Assembly (NCBI GenBank): GCA_015069065.1
Contig: SVJI01000007.1
Span: 1 to 21,392 of the forward strand
Direction: 5' to 3'
Origin: Oscillospiraceae bacterium
GTDB lineage: Bacteria > Bacillota > Clostridia > UMGS1883
DNA length: 21,392 nt
Shown here: in pieces, positions 6,747-13,996 of the stretch
Layout of the letters: each line of letters opens with the position of its first letter
Numbering within the stretch: the stretch's first letter is position 1
The notes under the pieces: generated by a model
The model's database searches: none
What the model was told of the DNA's origin: nothing
Seen by the model: the letters and a program-made list of their open reading frames with translations, nothing else
Position numbers and translations under genes: made by a program

Positions 6747-7628
6747 ATGGAAATTATTTTAACAGTTTTTGTGGTATTTATAATTTTGATTATTGCAAAT
6801 ATCAAAATTGTTCCACAGGCACATTCTTTTGTTATCGAAAGGCTCGGAGGTTACCACACCACATGGACGGTAGGTCTCCATGTTAAAGTCCCCTTTATTG
6901 ACCGTATTTCCAAGAAGGTGAATTTAAAGGAGCAGGTAGTAGACTTCCCTCCCCAACCTGTTATCACAAAAGATAATGTTTCAATGCAAATTGATACAGT
7001 TGTATATTTTCAGATTACTGACCCCAAGCTTTATACCTATGGGGTTGAAAGACCTATGATGGCAATTGAAAATCTTACAGCTACGACACTGCGTAACATT
7101 ATAGGTGACCTTGACCTTGACGGCACACTTACCTCCCGCGACACTGTAAACACAAAAATGCGTTCCATTCTTGATGAAGCAACAGACCCATGGGGAATTA
7201 AAATTAACCGTGTTGAGCTTAAAAACATTATTCCCCCCAAGGAAATTCAGAATGCGATGGAAAAGCAAATGAAGGCTGAACGTGAGCGCCGTGAATCCAT
7301 TTTACGTGCGGAGGGTGAGAAAAAATCCGCAATTCTTATGGCAGAGGGTGAAAAAGAATCTGCCATTCTGCGTGCAGAGGCTAAGAAACAGTCTGCAATC
7401 CGTGAAGCCGAGGGTGAAGCCGAAGCAATAATTGCAGTGCAGTCCGCTATTGCAGAGGGTATTAAAAAGATTAACGAAGCAAACCCCACACAGTCTTATA
7501 TCGCAATCAAATCACTTGAAAGTATGGAAAAGGTTGCAAATGGTCAGGCAACAAAAATCATTATTCCGTCAGAAATTCAATCCCTTGCAGGTTTAGCAGC
7601 ATCATGCAAAGAGCTTTTTAAAGATTAA
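6747..7628 (+). CDS. SPFH-domain slipin/stomatin-like protein (QmcA type)
   Basis: 293 residues. An N-terminal membrane anchor (residues 2-18) is followed by a PHB/SPFH domain (about 19-175: VPQAHSFVIERLGGYHTTW, then PPQPVITKDNV, then WGIKINRVELKNI). A charged alanine/glutamate-rich coiled coil follows (about 175-235), then a tail ending LAGLAASCKELFKD. Such proteins assemble into large membrane rings or cages and are linked to membrane quality control. The coiled coil is built from four consecutive 11-residue repeats (183-226). AGGAGGAA (6733-6740) is the ribosome site, 6 bases before ATG, and overlaps the end of nfeD. The transcript ends at the hairpin at 7636-7676. Confidence 0.93.
   Translation: MEIILTVFVVFIILIIANIKIVPQAHSFVIERLGGYHTTWTVGLHVKVPFIDRISKKVNLKEQVVDFPPQPVITKDNVSMQIDTVVYFQITDPKLYTYGVERPMMAIENLTATTLRNIIGDLDLDGTLTSRDTVNTKMRSILDEATDPWGIKINRVELKNIIPPKEIQNAMEKQMKAERERRESILRAEGEKKSAILMAEGEKESAILRAEAKKQSAIREAEGEAEAIIAVQSAIAEGIKKINEANPTQSYIAIKSLESMEKVANGQATKIIIPSEIQSLAGLAASCKELFKD
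7293..7424 (+). repeat. Four 33-bp coding repeats (hendecads) in the slipin gene
   Basis: Four in-frame, diverged 33-bp units encode ESILRAEGEKK, SAILMAEGEKE, SAILRAEAKKQ and SAIREAEGEAE. An 11-residue period indicates a right-handed hendecad coiled coil. Synonymous differences between units suggest old duplication or convergent composition rather than recent slippage. Confidence 0.85.
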
Positions 7629-7635
7629 CGCTGTT

Positions 7636-7676
7636 AAAATGGCATGTAAAAAACCCAGTTTTTTACATGCCATTTT
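7636..7676. terminator. Bidirectional terminator between slipin and nfo
   Basis: A perfect 18-bp stem (7636-7653 with 7659-7676, 5-base loop) lies between converging genes. It has A-runs on one arm and T-runs on the other, so each strand sees a hairpin ending in U residues. It can terminate both the slipin and nfo transcripts. Confidence 0.92.
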
Positions 7677-7684
7677 TTAATGTA

Positions 7685-8515
7685 TTATTCTCTGCTATCC
7701 TTTAATAACTTTATCTCGCTTGCATAGCCATCCAGTTCGTTAGGTGTTTCCAACAAGAACGGCAAATTCTTTACCCTCGGATTATTTATAATTTTACGCA
7801 TTGTCTCAAGACCTATATAACCCTCGCCGATTTTTTCGTGCCTGTCTTTGTGGCTTTCGTATGGATTTTTTGAATCATTCATATGAATAGCACATAGCTT
7901 TTCAAGACCAATTATACGGTCAAACTCATCAAGAACTCCATCAAAATCGTTTACAATGTCATATCCTGCATCATATACATGACATGTATCAAGACATACC
8001 CCAACCTTTTCAGAAAGCTCAGTCCTGTCCATGATTTCTTTTAATTCCTCAAAGTTTCGTCCGATTTCGCTGCCTTTTCCTGACATGGTTTCAAGAAGAA
8101 CTGTAGTCGTCTGCTGAGGGGTGAGTATTGTATTGAGCAAATTTGCAGTTAGCTCAATTCCTTTATCAGCTCCCTGACCAACGTGACTCCCCGGATGAAA
8201 ATTATACAAATTCCCCGGAACACACTCCATGCGCTGCATATCGTCATGCATTATGCGTAGCGCCAGTTCACGAACCTTTTCATCCGCAGATGACGGGTTA
8301 AGCGTATAAGGTGCATGAGCGAGAATTTTTCCAAAGTTATTTTCTTGCGCATATTGCAAAAAGGTTTTCACATCCTCAGCATCTATCTCCTTTGCAGCAA
8401 ATCCTCGTGGATTTCTTGTAAAAAACTGAAAGGTGTTTGCACCGATACTTACAGCCTCTTTTGCCATATGCGTAAAGCCTTTCGATGCAGAAAGATGACA
8501 CCCGATATAGAACAT
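7685..8515 (-). CDS. nfo: Endonuclease IV (AP endonuclease)
   Basis: 276 residues, the usual family length. It cleaves the DNA backbone 5' of abasic sites in base excision repair, using a three-zinc cluster in a TIM barrel. The expected ligands are visible: H67 (HAPY), H107 and H111 (NFHPGSH), E142 (LETM), D176 and H179 (LDTCHVYDAGYD), H211 (HMNDSK), H226 (DRHEKIGEG) and E256 (LLETP). ATG 8513-8515 is chosen over an in-frame GTG at 8522-8524, because AAGGAG with 8-base spacing fits the ATG and overlaps the GTG. It is divergent from ispE and ends at the shared terminator with the slipin gene. Nothing unusual is seen in the protein. Confidence 0.97.
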   Translation of the reverse strand: MFYIGCHLSASKGFTHMAKEAVSIGANTFQFFTRNPRGFAAKEIDAEDVKTFLQYAQENNFGKILAHAPYTLNPSSADEKVRELALRIMHDDMQRMECVPGNLYNFHPGSHVGQGADKGIELTANLLNTILTPQQTTTVLLETMSGKGSEIGRNFEELKEIMDRTELSEKVGVCLDTCHVYDAGYDIVNDFDGVLDEFDRIIGLEKLCAIHMNDSKNPYESHKDRHEKIGEGYIGLETMRKIINNPRVKNLPFLLETPNELDGYASEIKLLKDSRE

Positions 8516-8538
8516 TATAATCACTCCTTAAAAATTTA

Positions 8539-8567
8539 TTGCTTTTTAATATTTTTTGAAGTATAAT
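8539..8567 (+). promoter_or_regulatory. Probable sigma-A promoter of ispE
   Basis: TTGCTT (8539-8544), a 17-base spacer and TATAAT (8562-8567) lie 37 bases before the ispE start. The -10 is perfect; the -35 keeps TTG only. Confidence 0.6.
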
Positions 8568-8589
8568 AAAATTTAGTAATCTCAGTTAA
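8560..8589 (-). promoter_or_regulatory. Possible promoter of nfo, overlapping the ispE promoter
   Basis: On the minus strand TTAACT (8584-8589), an 18-base spacer and TATACT (8560-8565) form a near-consensus promoter. Its -10 occupies the same base pairs as the ispE -10, so the two could compete for RNA polymerase. Confidence 0.45.
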
Positions 8590-8604
8590 TTAAGAGGTAA
8601 TAGT

Positions 8605-9456
8605 ATGAAAAAAGTTGTAACAAAAGCATTTGCAAAAATAAATTTATCGCTTGACGTACTTGGAAAACTTGATAACGGATATCATGAAGTGCAGATGGTT
8701 ATGCAGAGTGTATCTGTTTTTGATTTAGTCACGGTAACTAAAATCAAAAAAGGAATTGAACTTTCAACAAACCTGCCTTATCTGCCTCTGGATAATAATA
8801 ATCTTGCCTACAGAGCTGCAGAGGAATTCTTTAAATACACAGGAATTACTGAAGGTGTCATCATAGATATATCAAAACGTATTCCTGTGGGTGCCGGTCT
8901 GGCAGGAGGAAGTAGCAATGCCTCCGCCGTACTCAAGGCAATGAATAAGCTTTTTGGAACAGGTCTTTCACTGAAGCAGTTGTGTTCCATTGGCGTTAAT
9001 ATTGGAGCCGATGTACCATACTGCATACTTGGCGGCACTCGTTTAGCCGAAGGAATCGGGGAAAAGCTCTCCTCTCTTCCTAAAATGCCAAAATGCACCA
9101 TCGTACTTGTTAAGCCGGCTTTTTCTATAAGCACCAAATCTGTTTATGAAAAAATTGATTCATGCACTGATTACAGCAGACCTGACACAAAAAATCTTAT
9201 AAAGGGATTAAAGGATGCAAACCTCGAAACTATAATATCCTCAATGGGAAATGTCCTTGAAGAGGTAAGCATTACCGAACATCCCATACTATCCACAGTT
9301 AAAGAGGAGCTTATGAATCTGGGTGCTGTACATGCCCAGATGAGTGGCAGCGGACCTACTATATTCGGGATATTCAAAACCTACGACGAAGCCCGTAACG
9401 CAAAAAAAGCACTGTGGGGAAAATACAAAACAGTATATATTTGCACACCTGTATAA
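8605..9456 (+). CDS. ispE: 4-diphosphocytidyl-2-C-methyl-D-erythritol kinase
   Basis: 283 residues, full length. This GHMP kinase phosphorylates CDP-methylerythritol in the MEP route to isoprenoids. The substrate-site AKINLSLDVLG (10-20, K11) is present, as is the ATP-binding glycine-rich loop PVGAGLAGGSSNASA (94-108). GADVPYC (134-140) holds the catalytic aspartate D136, and MSGSGPTIFGIF is the third GHMP motif. AGAGG (8593-8597) is the ribosome site. Only 43 bases separate it from spoIIR, so read-through transcription of spoIIR in growing cells is possible. The MEP pathway implied here is usual for Clostridia. Confidence 0.97.
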   Translation: MKKVVTKAFAKINLSLDVLGKLDNGYHEVQMVMQSVSVFDLVTVTKIKKGIELSTNLPYLPLDNNNLAYRAAEEFFKYTGITEGVIIDISKRIPVGAGLAGGSSNASAVLKAMNKLFGTGLSLKQLCSIGVNIGADVPYCILGGTRLAEGIGEKLSSLPKMPKCTIVLVKPAFSISTKSVYEKIDSCTDYSRPDTKNLIKGLKDANLETIISSMGNVLEEVSITEHPILSTVKEELMNLGAVHAQMSGSGPTIFGIFKTYDEARNAKKALWGKYKTVYICTPV

Positions 9457-9480
9457 AATTTTTACACTGCGGAAATACTT
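9451..9480 (+). promoter_or_regulatory. Candidate sigma-F (forespore) promoter of spoIIR
   Basis: GTATA (9451-9455), 15 bases, then GGAAATACTT (9471-9480) fits the B. subtilis sigma-F pattern GywTA-N15-GgnnAnAnTw at every specified position. The -35 overlaps the ispE stop codon. B. subtilis spoIIR is a known sigma-F target. The leader would be very short, since the ribosome site starts at 9487. Confidence 0.55.
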
Positions 9481-9499
9481 ACATGTGAGGTGATGCAGT

Positions 9500-10117
9500 G
9501 TGAAAAATTTTATTACATTACTGGCGGCAACGATGCTTGTACTATTTTTGCTGATTGGCTATTCAACAAATGTTAATTCAAATCTATCCCAGAATATTGT
9601 AAGGCTTCATGTCCTTGCAAACAGTGACAGCGAAGATGACCAGTCACTCAAATTAAAGGTTCGTGATGCAATATTAGAGCAAAGCCGCACAGACTTCACA
9701 AAAAAAGAGGATGTCAAATTCCAGCTGGATATATATAAAGATATTGCAGAAAAAATAGTCGCAGAAAATGGCTATGATTATCCTGTCCACGTAGAATACG
9801 GAAATTTTTCATTTCCGACAAAAAATTACGACAGATTCAGCCTACCCGCAGGGAATTATGATGCTGTGCGAGTTAAATTAGGCAGTGCGCAGGGGCAAAA
9901 CTGGTGGTGCGTCATGTTCCCTCCCCTTTGCTTTGTTGACGGAACTACAGATGCGGCATATGCTGAATCAAAGCTTCGTTCCTCCATAAGCGAGGAAAGC
10001 TATGACATAATCTCTGCCCAGAACAACAAAAGCACACCATTTACCATAAAATTTAAAATAGTGGAATTTTACGGCAAAATCAGTGGTCGGGATAAAATCT
10101 ACGCAAAAACACAATAG
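9500..10117 (+). CDS. spoIIR: Stage II sporulation protein R
   Basis: 205 residues. One N-terminal hydrophobic segment (about 4-24) serves as a signal or membrane anchor for export from the forespore into the intermembrane space. The family core is present: NIVRLHVLANSDSEDDQSLK (33-52) and LKVRDAI, then FSLPAGNYDAVRVKLG and QNWWCVMFPPLCFV. In Bacillus, SpoIIR signals to the mother-cell protease SpoIIGA to process pro-sigma-E. Start is GTG 9500, preceded at 5 bases by GAGGTGAT (9487-9494), better than any nearby ATG. It marks the host as an endospore former. trmB follows after 22 bases. Confidence 0.95.
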   Translation: MKNFITLLAATMLVLFLLIGYSTNVNSNLSQNIVRLHVLANSDSEDDQSLKLKVRDAILEQSRTDFTKKEDVKFQLDIYKDIAEKIVAENGYDYPVHVEYGNFSFPTKNYDRFSLPAGNYDAVRVKLGSAQGQNWWCVMFPPLCFVDGTTDAAYAESKLRSSISEESYDIISAQNNKSTPFTIKFKIVEFYGKISGRDKIYAKTQ

Positions 10118-10139
10118 CATACGAAAGGATAAACCAAAG

Positions 10140-10766
10140 ATGAGAATGAGAACACGCAATCACCTGGATGAAAGGATTGCAGCGTGCGAAAAACTGACAC
10201 TTTGCAGCTTCGATGATGCTGGCAGTGCATTCGCAGGCGGTAATCCCCTACACATAGAAATTGGCTGTGGAAAAGGACGTTTTATTACCCAAACTGCACT
10301 TCAAAATCCTGATATACGTTACATTGCTATAGAAAAAGTTTCAAATGTAATAGTTCTGGCGATGGAAAAAGCCAAAGAAGCTCAGCTTGACAACCTGCGG
10401 TTTATGAGGGGCAACTTTCAGGACCTTGCAGAAAGCTTCCCTGACAACTCCGTAGACCGTATATACCTCAATTTCAGTGATCCATGGCCTAAAAAAGGTT
10501 ATGCAAAACGCCGTCTTACACATGGAGGATTTCTGGAAATTTATAAGAGAATCCTTAAAGAAAACGGAGAAATCTGCTTTAAAACAGATAATCGAGAGCT
10601 TTTCGACTTTTCGCTGGAAAGCTTTCCCGAAAATGGCTTTTCCCTTTCCGAAGTCACATATGACCTGCATAATAGCGATTTTACAGGAAATATTATGACA
10701 GAATATGAGGAAAGATTTTCCGCACAGGGTTTTCCTATATGCCGCCTTGTAGCAAGGCTTAAATAA
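10140..10766 (+). CDS. trmB: tRNA (guanine-N7-)-methyltransferase
   Basis: 208 residues, normal length. It methylates G46 in the tRNA variable loop using S-adenosylmethionine. The SAM motif EIGCGKGRF (40-48), IAIEK (62-66) and the family signature NFSDPWPKKGYAKRRLTH (111-128) are present, as is FKTDN (147-151), and the protein ends near YEERFSAQGFPI. The chosen ATG at 10140 gives the typical MRMR... start with AAAGGA about 10 bases upstream; a longer in-frame GTG at 10083 would overlap spoIIR and has no support. Confidence is high. Confidence 0.96.
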   Translation: MRMRTRNHLDERIAACEKLTLCSFDDAGSAFAGGNPLHIEIGCGKGRFITQTALQNPDIRYIAIEKVSNVIVLAMEKAKEAQLDNLRFMRGNFQDLAESFPDNSVDRIYLNFSDPWPKKGYAKRRLTHGGFLEIYKRILKENGEICFKTDNRELFDFSLESFPENGFSLSEVTYDLHNSDFTGNIMTEYEERFSAQGFPICRLVARLK

Positions 10767-10835
10767 GAATTCGTTACACAGTATGATTCTATCACATAAC
10801 AATCCTGATTTCAAGAATTTTCGGAGGATAATGCC

Positions 10836-11927
10836 ATGCCATTTAAAATTGTTCATTGTGCAGATTTACATATTGGCACTTCTCTTTCAGGACTCAGTAC
10901 AGATGCCTTTATACAGCGCAACGAAGAAATCCGTACAGTTTTTTTGGACATGATAAATTTTTGTAAAGAAAAATCAGTCGACGCACTTTTAATATGCGGC
11001 GACTTATTTGATTGTCCTATTCCCACAGAAAATGACCGTATATTTGTAAAAAATGCTCTTTCCTCAATTGGAAACACTGACGTTTTTATTGTTTGCGGAA
11101 ATCATGATTATATGTGTCCTGGTTCCCCATATTCAGACCCCACTTTCTTTTCCCAAAATGTACATATTTTTCCTTGCTTTGAACATGCATTTTCTATTCC
11201 TGAAAAAAATGCGGTTATCTGGGGTAAATCATACAATTCGCGTACTATAGAACCATCGTTTGATAAATGTAATTTTGACGAAAGTAAAATAAACATAATG
11301 TGCCTTCACGGCGATATGTTTCCAAAAAGTGATTACAATATCTTAACAAAGGAAACATTGTCATCTCTTCCATGTGATTATGCAGCCTTTGGTCATATTC
11401 ATAAAGGCTATATTTCCCAGATTGCTTCAGTCCCATATGCCTACTGCGGAGCTTTAGAAGGGCAATCCTTCAGCGATGATGGTTTCACAGGATTTATATA
11501 CGGAGAAATTGCTCAAGGAAGTGCAGAGTTTAAACAGATTTCTTTTTCAAAAAGGCATTACCGAAACATTTCTCTCGATGTGTCCTACAGCAATACATCA
11601 CAGATAATAAGTGATGCAAAAAAAATAATTAACGATACTGACTTATTCAGACTAACCCTCGAGGGAGAATATACCAATCCAACAGACATCAATATTTCCC
11701 TTATAAAAAGCGAGCTTGAAAAAATAGCTTTTTACATAGATATATTTGATAATACCTCTGCCGGATATGACTTTGACAAAATTGAATCCGAGGAGGGTAT
11801 CCGCGGAGAATTTCTTCGCGAGCTGCGCAATTTATGCAAAACAGAAGAAGAATTTATACTCAGTGCAAAGGCAGGTCTTGATGCATTGTCGGGACGGATT
11901 CCCGATATTGGAGGAGAAATATGCTGA
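10836..11927 (+). CDS. SbcD/YhaO-like metallophosphoesterase, DNA repair exonuclease
   Basis: 363 residues. The calcineurin-like phosphoesterase motifs occur in order: CADLHIG (D10, H12), GDLFD (55-59), GNHD (88-91), LHGD (157-160) and GHIH (186-189). These bind two metal ions for nuclease activity as in SbcD/Mre11. A smaller C-terminal region (about 240-363) probably contacts DNA or the ATPase partner. GGAGG (10823-10827) lies 8 bases before ATG 10836; a nearer ATG at 10831 is out of frame. The gene overlaps the downstream SbcC/YhaN-like ATPase by 7 bases, so the two should form one complex. The length and partner resemble Bacillus YhaO/YhaN more than classical SbcCD. Confidence 0.9.
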   Translation: MPFKIVHCADLHIGTSLSGLSTDAFIQRNEEIRTVFLDMINFCKEKSVDALLICGDLFDCPIPTENDRIFVKNALSSIGNTDVFIVCGNHDYMCPGSPYSDPTFFSQNVHIFPCFEHAFSIPEKNAVIWGKSYNSRTIEPSFDKCNFDESKINIMCLHGDMFPKSDYNILTKETLSSLPCDYAAFGHIHKGYISQIASVPYAYCGALEGQSFSDDGFTGFIYGEIAQGSAEFKQISFSKRHYRNISLDVSYSNTSQIISDAKKIINDTDLFRLTLEGEYTNPTDINISLIKSELEKIAFYIDIFDNTSAGYDFDKIESEEGIRGEFLRELRNLCKTEEEFILSAKAGLDALSGRIPDIGGEIC

Positions 11928-13522
11928 TACAAAGATTAGAGATAATATCCTTTGGTAAGTTTAAAAATAAATGCATCGATTTGAGCGATGGATTAAATAT
12001 AATTTGCGGTGATAATGAAAGTGGAAAAAGTACCATTATAAGCTTTATATATGCAATGCTTTTTGGTTTTGGCGACAACCGTGGAAAAGAACTCTCATTC
12101 CGTGAAAAATATACTCCCTGGAGCGGAGACACATGCGAGGGAAAGCTCCTGCTTCATACCGAAAGAAGAAATGTAACCATATACAGAAAAGCAGGTAACG
12201 CGAAAAAATATGACCACCTGCGTATATACGACACTGATACAGGCGAAGATATCCCCACAACCTGTGAGGAGCTTTTGGGAATAAACGGAGACACTTTCCT
12301 TAAAACTCTCTGTGTTCGCCAGCTCTCCACCGTGTTTGATAGTTCAAACAATGAAATTGTCACCAGACTTTCAAATCTGTCCGGCAGCGGAGATGAAAAA
12401 AGTAATTATGACAAGGCTCTTAAACTTCTTGAGAGTGCACGTCGCGAAATACAGCACCAGAGAGGTAACGGCGGAAGTCTATCAAAGCTGAATGAGCAAA
12501 TACTCATTGCTGAAAAAGAAGCTATTTATAACGAGCATAGACGGATGGAGCTTGAAAGTGCAAAAGCTCTCCTTCCTGACGTAAGGAAAAAATTTAAAGA
12601 GATTGAAAAGGAGTATCATGCTGCCATTAAAGCAGATTATGACTCCACGATAGCACATCTTACAGGACGGCTTGAGGAAAAAAGCGCTCACGTTACATCC
12701 CCTGTTTCCCACTTTTTTAAGTTCTTCATTGGGGCAGCAATTGTGTTTTTCGTATTATTTTGCATAATGCTTTACTTAAAGCCATACTACTCTCTCCCCT
12801 TTTTCATCGCGGGAATTATGTGCGTTGCCGGCAATTTAATTTTAAAAAGAAAAGGGGAATCTGCTGATAGTTCAACAGATGATATTGAAGCTGAAATCAC
12901 AGCACTTAAGAGAGAAAAAGAAAACCATGACAAGAAAACCAGTTTGCTTAAAAAGCAGCTTTCCAGCGCAGAGGAGGAATTTAATACTCTTTCAGCACGC
13001 ATAAATTCACTTAGTATGTTTTTAAAGGAAAGCGACCATACTGTTCTTGAAAAGCTATATACCCAAAAGAATCTTCTTGAAAAAAAGTTTGATGCGTTTT
13101 CACGTTCAATTACAGCATTAACTACTGCACACGAGAAAATGCAAAGCAACTTTACGCCTCAGTTAAATAAAAAAGCATCACAGTATTTCAGCACTATTAC
13201 AGAAAATAAATATGTTCGCATTTTTTGTGACGAAGAATTCGGATTGAAAATAGATACTGATATTCCGCGGGAAAGCAGTTACTTTTCAGGAGGAACTGTG
13301 GATCAGCTTTATTTATCGCTTCGTTTAGCACTTACCGATATGCTGTTCGGAGAGAGAAAAATGCCACTCATACTTGACCAGCCTTTTTTGCAGTATGACC
13401 CTATGCGCAAAAATAACACTGTCGCATTATTGGAGAATATGTCAGATAAACGTCAAACATTACTTTTTACCACTGATAAAATGGGATTTTCCCCTGATAA
13501 AAAAATAGAAATGTTGACATAG
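11921..13522 (+). CDS. Short SbcC/YhaN-like ATPase with a central membrane hairpin
   Basis: 533 residues. The ABC/SMC-type head is split: Walker A GDNESGKS (30-37) at the N-terminus; signature FSGGTVDQL (455-463) and Walker B LILDQ (483-487) at the C-terminus. Between them, charged coiled-coil stretches (about 165-255 and 320-410) flank a hydrophobic hairpin (about 264-308) instead of a long coiled coil. I see no Cys-X-X-Cys zinc hook. It is much shorter than Bacillus YhaN, which is over 900 residues as I recall. Q487 sits where the catalytic glutamate usually is. It starts inside the upstream nuclease gene (ATGCTGA overlap) with GGAGGAG at 11910-11916. It probably powers or gates the upstream nuclease, possibly at the membrane. 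Confidence 0.85.
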   Translation: MLIQRLEIISFGKFKNKCIDLSDGLNIICGDNESGKSTIISFIYAMLFGFGDNRGKELSFREKYTPWSGDTCEGKLLLHTERRNVTIYRKAGNAKKYDHLRIYDTDTGEDIPTTCEELLGINGDTFLKTLCVRQLSTVFDSSNNEIVTRLSNLSGSGDEKSNYDKALKLLESARREIQHQRGNGGSLSKLNEQILIAEKEAIYNEHRRMELESAKALLPDVRKKFKEIEKEYHAAIKADYDSTIAHLTGRLEEKSAHVTSPVSHFFKFFIGAAIVFFVLFCIMLYLKPYYSLPFFIAGIMCVAGNLILKRKGESADSSTDDIEAEITALKREKENHDKKTSLLKKQLSSAEEEFNTLSARINSLSMFLKESDHTVLEKLYTQKNLLEKKFDAFSRSITALTTAHEKMQSNFTPQLNKKASQYFSTITENKYVRIFCDEEFGLKIDTDIPRESSYFSGGTVDQLYLSLRLALTDMLFGERKMPLILDQPFLQYDPMRKNNTVALLENMSDKRQTLLFTTDKMGFSPDKKIEMLT

Positions 13523-13543
13523 AAGTATAAATTGAGGTATAAT
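13514..13543 (+). promoter_or_regulatory. Sigma-A promoter of the yloU-fakA-recG unit
   Basis: TTGACA (13514-13519) and TATAAT (13538-13543) are both perfect, with an 18-base spacer. The -35 overlaps the last codons and stop of the ATPase gene. The -10 lies 30 bases before the yloU ATG. Confidence 0.82.
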
Positions 13544-13573
13544 AAAGAATAGAAATTCAAGGAGGTTAATATT

Positions 13574-13930
13574 ATGGCAGCAAAAACTGAAACAAAACAC
13601 GGCAGTATTGTTATATCTAATCACGTTATTGCAAATGCAGCCGGACTTATTGCTACAAGCTGTTACGGAGTAGTAGGTATGGCAATCCGCAGTCCTAAAG
13701 ACGGTATTGTAAGTTTGCTCAAACCTTCAAACCTCGCAAAGGGTATTAAGGTATCCATTGAAGATAATGAAATTACTGTGGATATGTATATAGTTGTGCA
13801 GTACGGTGTAAATATCAATGCCATCTGCGAAAGTATTATGCATGGCGTTAAATATCGCCTGTCCGAGCTTATAGGCATGGATGTAAAGGCTGTGAACGTA
13901 TTCGTAGAAAGCATCAGAGTTACAAACTAA
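13574..13930 (+). CDS. yloU: Asp23/Gls24 family protein (YloU-like)
   Basis: 118 residues, the usual size. GSIVISNHVIANAAGLIA (11-28) and YGVVGMA are typical of the family, followed by VDMYIVVQYGVNI and a C-terminal region VNVFVESIRV. Asp23/YloU proteins are small, envelope-associated proteins linked to cell-envelope stress in Staphylococcus. Their exact role is not established. The gene lies directly upstream of fakA, as in many Firmicutes. AGGAGG just before 13567 is an excellent ribosome site. Confidence 0.93.
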   Translation: MAAKTETKHGSIVISNHVIANAAGLIATSCYGVVGMAIRSPKDGIVSLLKPSNLAKGIKVSIEDNEITVDMYIVVQYGVNINAICESIMHGVKYRLSELIGMDVKAVNVFVESIRVTN

Positions 13931-13996
13931 GAATGCTGAATTTTATCAAGCAGAGGATATGTATGGGTTTCCCCCCTGCTTATTTGGAGGATAGTT

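Noticed and set aside
13948..13981. Hairpin AAGCAG...CTGCTT between yloU and fakA
   Set aside because: Only 6 bp plus a mismatch with a long loop; likely chance, and no T-run follows.
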